A stretch of 14,389 nt of DNA, from contig JBBSQE010000071.1 of the NCBI GenBank assembly GCA_038258095.1, positions 1 to 14,389 of the forward strand, read 5' to 3'. A program made the position numbers and the translations under genes. The notes under the pieces were generated by a model. That model did no database searches. It had not been told where the DNA came from and worked only from the letters and a program-made list of their open reading frames with translations. The DNA is from JBBSQE01 sp038258095 (lineage in GTDB: Bacteria; Actinomycetota; Thermoleophilia; Solirubrobacterales; 70-9). This document shows positions 1 through 6,576 of this stretch, piece by piece. The number at the start of each line of letters is the position of its first letter. Within the stretch, counting starts at the first letter, position 1.

Positions 1-962
1 CGCGCCGTGCCGAGCTGGGAGAGCTGGGTGTTCTCCAGCTTCAGACCCATCTCCTCGGTGATGACCTCGCCGCCGGTGCGGATCGAGATGTCCTCCAGCA
101 TGCGCTTGCGGCGATCGCCGAAGCCCGGCGCCTTGACCGCTACACCCGTGAAGGTGCCGCGCAGCTTGTTGACGACCAGCGTCGCGAGGCACTCGCCCTC
201 GACGTCCTCGGCCACGATCAGGAGCGGCTTGCCGCCCTGCATGACCTGCTCGAGAATGGGCAGCACGTCACGGACGGAACCGATCTTCTGGTTGGCGATG
301 AGGACGTACGGCTCCTCGAGCACAGCTTCCATGCGGTCCTGGTCGGTGACCATGTAGGGAGAGATGTAGCCCTTGTCGAACTGCATTCCCTCGGTGAACT
401 CGAGCTCCATCCCGAAGGTCTGGCCCTCTTCGACGTTCACGACGCCGTCCTTGCCGACCTTCTCGATGGCGTCGGCGATGACGTTGCCGATTTCTTCGTC
501 GCCGGCCGAGATCGTCGCGACGCGCGAGATCTGCTCCTTGCCGGAGACCTCCTTCGACTGCTTCTCGCGGAGGTTCGTGACGACCTGGTCGACAGCCTCC
601 TCGATGCCGCGGCGGAGTGCCAGCGGGTTGGCGCCGGCGGCCACGTTCTTGATGCCCTGGCGCACGATGATCTGGGCGAGCAGCGTCGCGGTCGTCGTGC
701 CGTCACCGGCAACGTCGTTGGTCGCCGTGGCGACCTCGCGGACGAGCTGGGCGCCCTGGTTCTCGAAGACGTCCTCGACCTCGATCTCGCGAGCGATCGT
801 GACGCCGTCGTTGGTGATGGTCGGCGCGCCGAACTTCTTGTCGAGCACGACGTAGCGACCCTTCGGGCCGAGCGTGACCTTGACGGCGTTGGCGACGGAA
901 TCGACGCCGGCCTGCAGGGCACCTCTGGCCTCTTCTGCGTACTTCAGCTCCTTGTGAGCCAT
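1..962 (-). CDS. groEL: Chaperonin GroEL (60 kDa), 3' part missing
   Basis: Large subunit of the ATP-driven chaperonin that folds proteins in the cytosol together with GroES. The reading frame starts at ATG 962 and runs off the left edge after about 320 of the usual ~540 residues, so the equatorial N-terminal, intermediate and most of the apical segments are visible. The N-terminus MAHKELKYAEEAR is typical. The ATP-site residues fall at E. coli numbering: Asp52 in TNDGVTIA (49-56) and GDGTTT at 86-91. The apical stretch KAPGFGDRRK is also present. The ribosome site GAAGGAAG lies a few bases before ATG. It follows groES on the same strand after a 97-base gap holding two hairpins and is presumably cotranscribed from the CIRCE-controlled promoter. 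Identity is certain; whether the genome has a second groEL cannot be seen here. Confidence 0.98.
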   Translation of the reverse strand, partial: MAHKELKYAEEARGALQAGVDSVANAVKVTLGPKGRYVVLDKKFGAPTITNDGVTIAREIEVEDVFENQGAQLVREVATATNDVAGDGTTTATLLAQIIVRQGIKNVAAGANPLALRRGIEEAVDQVVTNLREKQSKEVSGKEQISRVATISAGDEEIGNVIADAIEKVGKDGVVNVEEGQTFGMELEFTEGMQFDKGYISPYMVTDQDRMEAVLEEPYVLIANQKIGSVRDVLPILEQVMQGGKPLLIVAEDVEGECLATLVVNKLRGTFTGVAVKAPGFGDRRKRMLEDISIRTGGEVITEEMGLKLENTQLSQLGTA

Positions 963-998
963 TTCTTCACTTCCTTCTGATCGATTAAGAACAATTGC

Positions 999-1015
999 GG
1001 TGGCCTACGGCCACC
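999..1015 (-). other. Hairpin in the groES-groEL spacer, proximal to groEL
   Basis: Perfect inverted repeat with arms GGTGGCC and GGCCACC (7 bp) around a 3-base loop, between the groES stop and groEL start. The following bases in the transcript are AATTGTTC-like rather than a clean U run, so a strong intrinsic terminator is unlikely. It could be an attenuator, RNA processing site or stability element. Confidence 0.45.
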
Positions 1016-1027
1016 TGACATGCCTCT

Positions 1028-1050
1028 GCGGGCGCTAACACCGCGCCCGC
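1028..1050 (-). other. Hairpin in the groES-groEL spacer, just after groES
   Basis: Perfect inverted repeat with 8-bp arms GCGGGCGC (1028-1035) and GCGCCCGC (1043-1050) around a 7-base loop. It sits about ten bases past the groES stop codon and upstream of the second hairpin at 999-1015. There is no U tract directly after it, so it is more plausibly a transcript-stabilising or processing element than a terminator. Confidence 0.45.
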
Positions 1051-1059
1051 CAAGACCAA

Positions 1060-1347
1060 CTAGACGACCTTTGCGAGTACGTCTGACTCGCGAAGCACGA
1101 GGACGTCATCGCCCTCGACTGTCAACTCGGTGCCGCCGTACTTCGAGTAGAGGACCTCATCGCCCTCGACAACGTCCAGGGGGCGGCGGGTGCCATCCTC
1201 GTTGATGGCGCCGTCACCGACAGCCAGGACCTTGCCTTTCTGGGGCTTTTCCTTCGCGGTTTCGGGGAGAAGAATGCCACTGGCGGTCGTGGCCTCTTCC
1301 TCTACCGGACTGACGATCAGCCGATCCCCAAGGGGCTTCAGCTTCAT
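1060..1347 (-). CDS. groES: Co-chaperonin GroES (10 kDa)
   Basis: Heptameric lid of the GroEL chaperonin in the cytosol. The 95-residue product begins MKLKPLGDRLIVSPVEEE and contains the GroES core: the mobile-loop region EEEATTASGILLPETAKEKP (about 17-36), GKVLAVGDG, and the C-terminal GDEVLYSKYGGTELTVEGDD pattern. Length matches the family (about 95-100). The frame is open eight codons further upstream to an ATG at 1371, but the ATG at 1347 is chosen because a near-perfect ribosome site GGAGGT precedes it by 8 bases and because family members start there. It is first in the groES-groEL operon, 45 bases downstream of a CIRCE operator, so heat-shock control by HrcA is expected. HrcA itself is not in the window. 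Confidence 0.97.
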   Translation of the reverse strand: MKLKPLGDRLIVSPVEEEATTASGILLPETAKEKPQKGKVLAVGDGAINEDGTRRPLDVVEGDEVLYSKYGGTELTVEGDDVLVLRESDVLAKVV

Positions 1348-1392
1348 ATTCGAGTACCTCCGTAGTTGCAAGTTGTCGTTCTCTCTGATGCC

Positions 1393-1419
1393 TTGGCACT
1401 CTATACACGAGAGTGCCAG
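1393..1419 (-). promoter_or_regulatory. CIRCE operator (HrcA binding site)
   Basis: Inverted repeat TTGGCACTC, nine-base spacer, GAGTGCCAG on the plus strand. This matches the CIRCE consensus TTAGCACTC-N9-GAGTGCTAA at 15 of 18 arm positions; the changes are A to G at position 3 of the left arm and TAA to CAG at the end of the right arm, and the cores GCACTC/GAGTGC are intact. It lies upstream of groES and just downstream of a sigma-A-like promoter, the usual place for HrcA repression of groESL. Confidence 0.93.
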
Positions 1420-1431
1420 GCGTGTTCACCC

Positions 1432-1459
1432 AGGCTAGCGGGTCCAGGCTCGCTGTCAA
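1432..1459 (-). promoter_or_regulatory. Probable sigma-A promoter of groES-groEL
   Basis: On the minus strand a perfect -35 hexamer TTGACA (plus 1454-1459) is followed after 16 bases by TAGCCT (plus 1432-1437), which keeps T1, A2 and T6 of a -10 box. Initiation a few bases later would place the CIRCE element at the start of the transcript. The -10 is weak. A TATAGA inside CIRCE is an alternative but has no good -35. Confidence 0.55.
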
Positions 1460-1474
1460 GTGAAATCTAAGTGA

Positions 1475-1738
1475 ATGCCACTCAGGTCAAACCCGTCCGA
1501 CCAACGAAGCATCCTCGTCCCCAGAACGGCATCGGCTCCATCGGCAATTTCCGCCGACGCCGTGACCGGCGAGGAGGTGGACGAGTCGACTCTCGGCCAA
1601 GTCCCTGATTCCCGGCTCTTCGATGGGCTCACGCCGGCGAAGTTCATGAAGGCCGATCGGTTCGGGCGTGCGTTCTTAGTTCTGCGACGGTGTCTCGCCG
1701 TTGCCGAAGTGCGGGCTGGGACGCTCGACGATCTGTGA
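1475..1738 (+). pseudogene. Short remnant resembling a surface-protein 'VTG..V.ESTLG.VP' motif
   Basis: An 87-codon open frame (ATG 1475, stop 1738) on the plus strand between the groES promoter and the ASCH gene. Residues about 28-63 read ADAVTGEEVDESTLGQVP, then DSRLFDGLTPAKFMKADRFG. I recognise this order (VTG-x-x-V-x-ESTLG-x-VP, then a DGL-x-x-x-x-F-M-x-AD step) from large secreted or surface proteins of Thermoleophilia-type actinobacteria, where it precedes the main domain. Here nothing follows: the frame loses similarity at about position 1675 and runs antisense into the ASCH coding region. There is no ribosome site, signal peptide or fold-sized domain, so a decayed fragment is more likely than a gene. 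The family link is from memory of sequence style, not a search. Confidence 0.4.
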
Positions 1739-2080
1739 GAAGCGGATCACGGTGACGGTGTCCTCATCGCCGATCTCGCGCTGGTAGAGGTTCTCAAGGA
1801 AGTTGACCGTCTCCTCGAGGCGCCGCAACTCCGGGTTGTCATGCTCGACATCGCGCGGGGAGAGCTCCTTGACCCGCTTGACCCGGACCTCATCGATCAC
1901 CGCGGCGAAGATCTTCTCCCGGGGGGTGTGCCGGAATCCGACAGTTACCCAGACGAGCTGACCACGCTCATATTTGCCGCTCTTGTCGCCGAGGCGGATC
2001 GTCGCGGTCTTGCGCCCGCGCCGCAGCTGGTCCGCGAAGACGGCTGAATAGAAATTAAGGACGAAGGTGCCGGCGCGCAT
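1676..2080 (-). CDS. ASCH/PUA-fold domain protein
   Basis: Product of 134 residues. The N-terminal part FYSAVFADQLRRGRKTATIR (10-29), then GDKSGKYERGQLVWVTVG (31-48), fits the ASCH domain, a PUA-like beta-barrel thought to bind RNA; the 'GRKTATIR' and 'Y..G..V.V' signatures are its most recognisable parts. A charged helical stretch follows (RVKRVKELSPRDVEHDNPELRRLEE, 66-90), then a final strand DTVTVIRF (107-114) and a polar tail. No catalytic role can be assigned. It lies 25 bases after the stop of the pcm gene on the same strand, so it is probably the last gene of a crp-pcm-ASCH unit. The ATG at 2080 has no clear ribosome site, but no other in-frame start precedes the conserved FVLNFY strand. 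Confidence 0.75.
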   Translation of the reverse strand: MRAGTFVLNFYSAVFADQLRRGRKTATIRLGDKSGKYERGQLVWVTVGFRHTPREKIFAAVIDEVRVKRVKELSPRDVEHDNPELRRLEETVNFLENLYQREIGDEDTVTVIRFSQIVERPSPHFGNGETPSQN

Positions 2081-2105
2081 GCCCGCAAAGGTAGCGGCAC
2101 CTCGC

Positions 2106-2759
2106 TCAGGGCGTCTCCGCGTAGCCCTCGGCGCCGATCAGGGGGACGAATGCGACAGGGCTGATCGCCTCGCGATCGATCTCGGCTCCGCGGCGTCGGT
2201 AGAGGGTGAGCATCTCGCGATCCTCACCGGCGGCGATCGGAGCGACGAGGGCGCCCCCCTCGCCCAACTGCGACAGGAGGGTGCGCGGGGCCGCGGGGGC
2301 GGCGGCGTGAACCGCGATCGCATCGAACGGCGCTCGCTCGGCGAGCCCGGTGCTGCCGTCGCCGACCAGAACCTCGACGTTTCCGAAGCCCAGCCGCGCG
2401 AGCGACTCCGTCGCGGAGGCCGCGAGATCCGGATGACGCTCGACCGAGACCACCACCCCCGCCATCTCGGCCAGCACCGCTGTCGAGTACCCCGAGCCGG
2501 TCCCGATCTCGAGCAAGCGGGCGGTCGGCCCCGGGGAGAGGGCCTGACAGATGGCGGCCACGATCCACGGCTGGGAGACGGTCTGGCCCCGGGCGATCGG
2601 AAGGGCCGAGTCCGCATAGGCCCGCGAGCGGACCGATTCGGGCAGGAACTCCTCGCGGGGAATCGATCCCATCGCCGCGAGCACGCGCTCGTCGGTGATC
2701 CCCCGCCGGCGGAGCTGGCGCTCGACCATCCTCTTCCGGGCGCCTGCCGGATCCGGCAT
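2106..2759 (-). CDS. pcm: Protein-L-isoaspartate O-methyltransferase
   Basis: SAM-dependent methyltransferase of 217 residues that methylates isoaspartyl residues in damaged proteins so they can revert to aspartate; cytosolic. Visible family marks in order: IPREEFLP (33-40), the substrate-site segment ARGQTVSQPW (56-65), methyltransferase motif I LLEIGTGSGYSTAVLA (82-97), the acidic post-I residue in SVERHP (105-110), the GDG of motif II region (132-134) and FDAIAVHAAAP (144-154). Length is that of ordinary bacterial Pcm. The ATG at 2759 starts 9 bases after the end of the upstream Crp/Fnr-type gene, which suggests cotranscription and translational coupling. Related PCMT-like proteins act in peptide natural-product modification, but there is no such context here, so a repair role is favoured. 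Confidence 0.93.
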   Translation of the reverse strand: MPDPAGARKRMVERQLRRRGITDERVLAAMGSIPREEFLPESVRSRAYADSALPIARGQTVSQPWIVAAICQALSPGPTARLLEIGTGSGYSTAVLAEMAGVVVSVERHPDLAASATESLARLGFGNVEVLVGDGSTGLAERAPFDAIAVHAAAPAAPRTLLSQLGEGGALVAPIAAGEDREMLTLYRRRGAEIDREAISPVAFVPLIGAEGYAETP

Positions 2760-2768
2760 CGACCGACC

Positions 2769-3467
2769 CTAGAAGATGTAGTTCCGCAGGCGCTGGGGGT
2801 CGAGCACGGAGACGCGGCCGCGACCGATCCTGACCACACCCGAGCGCTCGAGGTCGGCGAGAAAGCGGCTGACGCTCTCCCGCGACGTTCCGGCGAGCTG
2901 CGCGAGGTCGGCCTGGTTCATGCGGATCGTGAGCGTGCCCTCGGCATGTGGCCCCTCGTCGGCGACGAGCTGCGCGAGCACGCCCGCCACCCGGCCGGGC
3001 ACGGTCTGGAAAGACTGACGCGAGATTCGTTCGTTGGCGCTGCGAAGCCGGGAGACGAGGTTGCCGATCAGCTTGACCGCGATCTCCGGGTGGCGCTCGA
3101 GCAGGGAGCGGACGTCCCCGCCGGGCAGCGCCAGCAGCTCACCGTCCTCCATCGCCTCGACGCTCGCAGAACGGACCTCGCCGTCGAGCATCGCCAGCTC
3201 GCCGAAGATGTCCCCGCGGCTGAGGTTGGCGAGCGTGATCGCCCTCCCGTCGGAGTGCTCGCGAGTGACCCGAAACTCGCCGGAGCAGACGATGTAGCAG
3301 GCATCGGACTGGTCGCCCTCGTGGAAGACGCGGGTGCCCGCGGGAAAAGTCCTCGGCACGGCAACGCGGGAGAAGCTCTCAAGCTCCTCCTGTCCGAGCT
3401 CTGCGAAAAGCGGGACGCGCCGCAGCAGCTCGACGGGGCTCTCCTCAACCGTCGCCACGCGCCGCAT
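2769..3467 (-). CDS. Crp/Fnr-family transcriptional regulator
   Basis: Dimeric helix-turn-helix regulator of 232 residues. The N-terminal cyclic-nucleotide-binding fold begins VELLRRVPLFAELGQEELE (12-30). Its phosphate-binding cassette is GDIFGELAMLDGEVRSASVEA (85-105), with Gly89-Glu90 and Arg99-Ser100-Ala101 as expected for cAMP-type pockets. A dimer helix leads to the winged helix, whose HTH spans about 185-207 (QADLAQLAGTSRESVSRFL). No Fnr-type Cys cluster is present, so an oxygen-sensing Fe-S role is unlikely. The frame is open to 3713, but those 82 codons lack family similarity and would run antisense into rmlA; ATG 3467 gives the usual length. It is transcribed divergently from rmlA across 145 bases and is followed closely by pcm. 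The ligand and targets cannot be told. Confidence 0.92.
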   Translation of the reverse strand: MRRVATVEESPVELLRRVPLFAELGQEELESFSRVAVPRTFPAGTRVFHEGDQSDACYIVCSGEFRVTREHSDGRAITLANLSRGDIFGELAMLDGEVRSASVEAMEDGELLALPGGDVRSLLERHPEIAVKLIGNLVSRLRSANERISRQSFQTVPGRVAGVLAQLVADEGPHAEGTLTIRMNQADLAQLAGTSRESVSRFLADLERSGVVRIGRGRVSVLDPQRLRNYIF

Positions 3468-3525
3468 TGTCCCACTAACGCATCCTCGGGTGGCGCTCGG
3501 ACCCCCCCCTCGGCGCTTTGACCTC

Positions 3526-3544
3526 TCCCTCCAGCCTGGAGGGA
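3526..3544. promoter_or_regulatory. Perfect 9-bp palindrome in the crp-like/rmlA divergent region
   Basis: Arms TCCCTCCAG (3526-3534) and CTGGAGGGA (3536-3544) around a single central C. It lies midway between two divergent start codons (3467 minus, 3613 plus), the expected place for an operator shared by both genes. It does not match the Crp consensus TGTGA-N6-TCACA, so the Crp-like regulator need not be the binder. A TTGACC at 3518-3523 overlaps on the plus strand but has no -10 partner that I can see. Confidence 0.35.
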
Positions 3545-3612
3545 AGGGAGCGGTGCCTGTGGCCGGCGTCTCACCCGGCGCACGGACCAGCCGCGTCGGT
3601 AGCCTCCGCATC

Positions 3613-4689
3613 ATGCAAGAGCTTCGCGGACTGATTCTCTCGGGCGGCGCAGGAACACGCCTGCGGCCCATCACCCATACCTCCGCCAAGCAACTGGTGC
3701 CAGTGGCGAACAAGCCCGTGCTCTTCTACGGGATCGAGGCGCTGGTTGAAGCCAGTGTCACCGAGATCGGGATCGTCATCGCCCCGCAGACGGGCGACGA
3801 GATCCGGGACGCCTGCGGCAACGGTTCGCAGTTCGGGGCGAAGATCACCTACATCGTCCAGGACGAGCCCGCCGGTCTCGCCCACGCCGTCCTGACTGCC
3901 GAGGAGTTCCTCCAGGACGGGCCGTTCGTGATGTATCTCGGCGACAACCTCCTTCGCGACGGGATCAGCGGCCTGGTCAGCGCCTTCAGGGAGTCGGAGC
4001 CCGACGCGCTGATCCTGCTGACCCCCGTCTCGGACCCGAGCTCATACGGGGTGGCGGAGCTCGACGGGGAGCGGATCGTGCGGCTGATCGAGAAGCCGAA
4101 GGACCCGCCCTCCAATCTGGCGCTTGTCGGCGTTTACCTGTTCGGTCCCCCGATCTTCGATGCCGCCCGCGCCCTCGAGCCATCCTGGCGCGGCGAACTC
4201 GAGATCACCGAGGCCATCCAGGGCCTGATCGATGACGGGCACAGTGTGCGCTCCGAGGTCGTCAGCGGCTGGTGGAAGGACACGGGGCAGCTCGAGGACA
4301 TGCTGGAGGCAAACCGCCTCGTTCTCGAGGAGATCACGACCAAGGTCGACGGAGATGTCGACAAAGAGTCGCGCGTTGAGGGCAGGGTCATCATCTCCTC
4401 CGGGGCGGTTGTGCGGAAGTCGGTCGTCCGCGGGCCCGCCGTGATCGGCGCCGATGCCGTGATCGAGGAGGCCTTCATCGGTCCCTACACCTCGATCGGG
4501 GACGGGGTCGAGGTCCGCCGGTCGGAGGTCGAGCACTCGATCATTCTCGCCGGCTCCATCGTCGAGGACCTGGCGACCCGCATGGAGGCCAGCCTCCTCG
4601 GGCGAAACGTCAAGGTGACCCGCAGTACCGGCCGGCCGCAGACGCTGCGGATGATGGTCGGGGACAGCTCCTCGATCGAGTTGACATGA
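3613..4689 (+). CDS. rmlA: Glucose-1-phosphate thymidylyltransferase, long form
   Basis: First step of dTDP-L-rhamnose synthesis: joins dTTP and glucose-1-phosphate to give dTDP-glucose. The 358-residue protein is the long RmlA type (like StrD-class enzymes, about 355) rather than the ~290-residue RfbA type. The nucleotidyltransferase domain shows the signature LSGGAGTRLRPIT (9-21), Lys26 in SAKQLVPVANKP, QDEPAGLAHA (83-92) and the metal aspartate in YLGDN (108-112). After residue ~245 comes a left-handed beta-helix tail with hexapeptide-like runs (VEGRVIISSGAVV, AVIGADAVIEEAFIGPYTSIGDGV). ATG 3613 is chosen because similarity begins there, although the frame is open to 3334. It starts the rml operon; rmlD follows after 10 bases. 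No good ribosome site is seen. Confidence 0.95.
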   Translation: MQELRGLILSGGAGTRLRPITHTSAKQLVPVANKPVLFYGIEALVEASVTEIGIVIAPQTGDEIRDACGNGSQFGAKITYIVQDEPAGLAHAVLTAEEFLQDGPFVMYLGDNLLRDGISGLVSAFRESEPDALILLTPVSDPSSYGVAELDGERIVRLIEKPKDPPSNLALVGVYLFGPPIFDAARALEPSWRGELEITEAIQGLIDDGHSVRSEVVSGWWKDTGQLEDMLEANRLVLEEITTKVDGDVDKESRVEGRVIISSGAVVRKSVVRGPAVIGADAVIEEAFIGPYTSIGDGVEVRRSEVEHSIILAGSIVEDLATRMEASLLGRNVKVTRSTGRPQTLRMMVGDSSSIELT

Positions 4690-4699
4690 CGGTGCCATC

Positions 4700-5557
4700 G
4701 TGAGGCTGGTCGTCACCGGCGCAGCCGGCATGCTGGGCCGCGACGTCATGCTCGCCGCCGCGAATGCCGGGCACGACGTGATCGGGTTCGGGCACAACGA
4801 GCTCGATGTCACCGATGTCCGGGCGCTCAAGCGCAAGATCGATCTCGAGCGCCCCGACGTGGCGATCAACTGCGCTGCCTGGACCGATGTCGACGGGGCC
4901 GAGGACTCCGAGGAGGCTGCGCTGGCGATCAACGGGGAGGGGGCGGGGAACGTCGCAGCCGCTGCGGCGACAGTCGGCGCAAAGGTCGTCTACGTGTCGA
5001 GCGACTACGTATTCGACGGCCAGTCGGAGAACCCGTACTCCGAGACCGACCAGACCGGGCCGATCTCCGCCTACGGTCGCACCAAGCTTGCTGGTGAGAA
5101 CACGACCGTCGCGGCGAACCGCCGTCACTTCGTTGTGCGCTCCTCCTGGCTCTTCGGGATCGGCGGCCCCAACTTCGTCGAGACGATGCTGCGCCTCGCG
5201 GAGGACCACGGCGAGGTGCTCGTCGTCCGCGACCAGATCGGCTCGCCCACCTACACGTGGCATCTGGCCTACGGGATCGTGCGACTGATCGAGGGCGGTG
5301 CCTTCGGGATCCACCACATGGCGGCCCATGGCTCGTGTTCCTGGTACGACTTCGCCCGTGAGATCTTCGAGCAGGCCAACGTGGAGTGCAAGGTGATGTC
5401 GGGGACGACCGAGATGCTCGGCCGCCCGGCGCCGCGGCCTGCCCACTCCGTCCTGGTCAGCCAGCGCGAGCACGCGATCAGGCTCCCGGCCTGGACCGAC
5501 GGACTCGCTGGATATCTCGCCCAGCGCCGCGCCGAGCAGGAGGCGGGCGCTTCATGA
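4700..5557 (+). CDS. rmlD: dTDP-4-dehydrorhamnose reductase
   Basis: Last step of the pathway: NAD(P)H reduction of dTDP-4-keto-rhamnose to dTDP-L-rhamnose. It is a 285-residue short-chain dehydrogenase of the RmlD type. The Rossmann motif is VTGAAGMLGRD (5-15), NCAAWTDVDGAE (57-68) is the family's second signature, and the active site has SSDYVFDG (100-107) and the YxxxK pair at Tyr125/Lys129 in AYGRTKLAGE. SWLFG (149-153) is also typical. The start is GTG at 4700; nearby ATG and GTG codons just upstream run into a TGA overlapping this start. Its stop overlaps the rmlB start in an ATGA, which points to translational coupling. Confidence 0.95.
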   Translation: MRLVVTGAAGMLGRDVMLAAANAGHDVIGFGHNELDVTDVRALKRKIDLERPDVAINCAAWTDVDGAEDSEEAALAINGEGAGNVAAAAATVGAKVVYVSSDYVFDGQSENPYSETDQTGPISAYGRTKLAGENTTVAANRRHFVVRSSWLFGIGGPNFVETMLRLAEDHGEVLVVRDQIGSPTYTWHLAYGIVRLIEGGAFGIHHMAAHGSCSWYDFAREIFEQANVECKVMSGTTEMLGRPAPRPAHSVLVSQREHAIRLPAWTDGLAGYLAQRRAEQEAGAS

Positions 5558-6576
5558 GGCTGCTCGTCGCCGGAGGCGCCGGCTTCATCGGGTCGTCCTA
5601 CGTCGCCCGGCACCTCCGGGAAAACCCCGATGACACGATCCGGGTCTTCGACAAGCTCACCTACGCCGGCAGGCCCGAGAACCTCGAGGGGCCTGACTCG
5701 GACCGCCTCGAGCTCGTTGAGGGGGACATCTGCGACCGGGACGCCACCCTCGCCGCCCTCGCGGGCTGTGACGCGATCGTCAACTTCGCTGCCGAGTCCC
5801 ATGTGGACCGTTCGATCGAAAGCCCAGGCGAGTTCATCACAACCGATGTCTTCGGCACATATGTTCTCCTGGAGGCCGCCCGCGATGCCGGCATCCGCCA
5901 CCTGCAGATCTCGACCGACGAGGTCTACGGCTCGATCGACGAGGGCTCCTTCACCGAGGTCTCGCCGCTCAACCCCTCATCGCCGTACTCGGCTTCAAAG
6001 GCCGGTGGTGACCTGATCGCCTCCGCCTTTCGCCACACCTTCGACGTCGACTCGCTGATCGTCCGCGCCTCGAACAACTACGGCCACCGCCAGCATCCCG
6101 AGAAGCTGATCCCGCTGGTCGTCCTCAACGCGCTCCATGGGGACCCAATACCTGTCTATGGCGACGGGCTGCAGGTCCGCAACTGGCTCTTCGTCGAAGA
6201 CTTCGCAGCGGCGATCGACACGGTCCTCGAGCAGGGCGAGGCCGGGCAGGTGTACAACGTCGGCGGACCCGACGAGATGTCGAACATCGATGTCGTCAAG
6301 CGCATCCTCGGGCTGACGGAGCGCGACGAGTCCCTGATCACGTACGTCCGCGACCGGCCCGGCCACGACGTCCGCTACTCGCTCGCCTCCGAAAAGACCG
6401 AGGGCCTCGGCTGGAAGGCAGAGGTCGGGTTCGACGAGGGCATCGAGCGGACGGTCAACTGGTACCGCGACAACGAGCAGTGGTGGGGAGCGCTCCGCTC
6501 GAGCGAGTATCAGGAGTACTACGAGAAGCACTACGGTCAGGCACTCGGCGCCGGGTCGGGCAATAGCCCGGACTGA
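5554..6576 (+). CDS. rmlB: dTDP-glucose 4,6-dehydratase
   Basis: Second step of the pathway: NAD-dependent conversion of dTDP-glucose to dTDP-4-keto-6-deoxyglucose. The 340-residue extended SDR has the Rossmann motif VAGGAGFIGS (5-14), NFAAESHVDRSI (77-88), the catalytic triplet Thr121-Asp122-Glu123 in ISTDEVYG, and Tyr145/Lys149 in PYSASKAGGD. NNYGHRQHPEKLIP and YGDGLQVRNWLFVED are characteristic of RmlB. The Asp-Glu pair distinguishes it from simple epimerases. ATG 5554 overlaps the rmlD stop, and an AGGAGG ribosome site lies about ten bases before it. A small hairpin (CGGGC/GCCCG, 6557-6570) lies in its last codons, just ahead of the rmlC start. Confidence 0.96.
   Translation: MRLLVAGGAGFIGSSYVARHLRENPDDTIRVFDKLTYAGRPENLEGPDSDRLELVEGDICDRDATLAALAGCDAIVNFAAESHVDRSIESPGEFITTDVFGTYVLLEAARDAGIRHLQISTDEVYGSIDEGSFTEVSPLNPSSPYSASKAGGDLIASAFRHTFDVDSLIVRASNNYGHRQHPEKLIPLVVLNALHGDPIPVYGDGLQVRNWLFVEDFAAAIDTVLEQGEAGQVYNVGGPDEMSNIDVVKRILGLTERDESLITYVRDRPGHDVRYSLASEKTEGLGWKAEVGFDEGIERTVNWYRDNEQWWGALRSSEYQEYYEKHYGQALGAGSGNSPD

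Noticed and set aside
999..1050. Intrinsic terminators between groES and groEL
   Set aside because: Stems are good, but neither is followed by a U tract on the minus strand and groEL would be cut off; recorded as hairpins instead.
2067..3521. 484-codon open frame on the plus strand
   Set aside because: It lies antisense to pcm and the Crp-like gene, is rich in Arg/Gly/Asp with no fold or motif, and is the frame expected from high GC at third codon positions.
2769..3713. Longer form of the Crp-like protein starting at 3713
   Set aside because: The extra 82 codons show no family similarity and would overlap rmlA; ATG 3467 gives the normal length.
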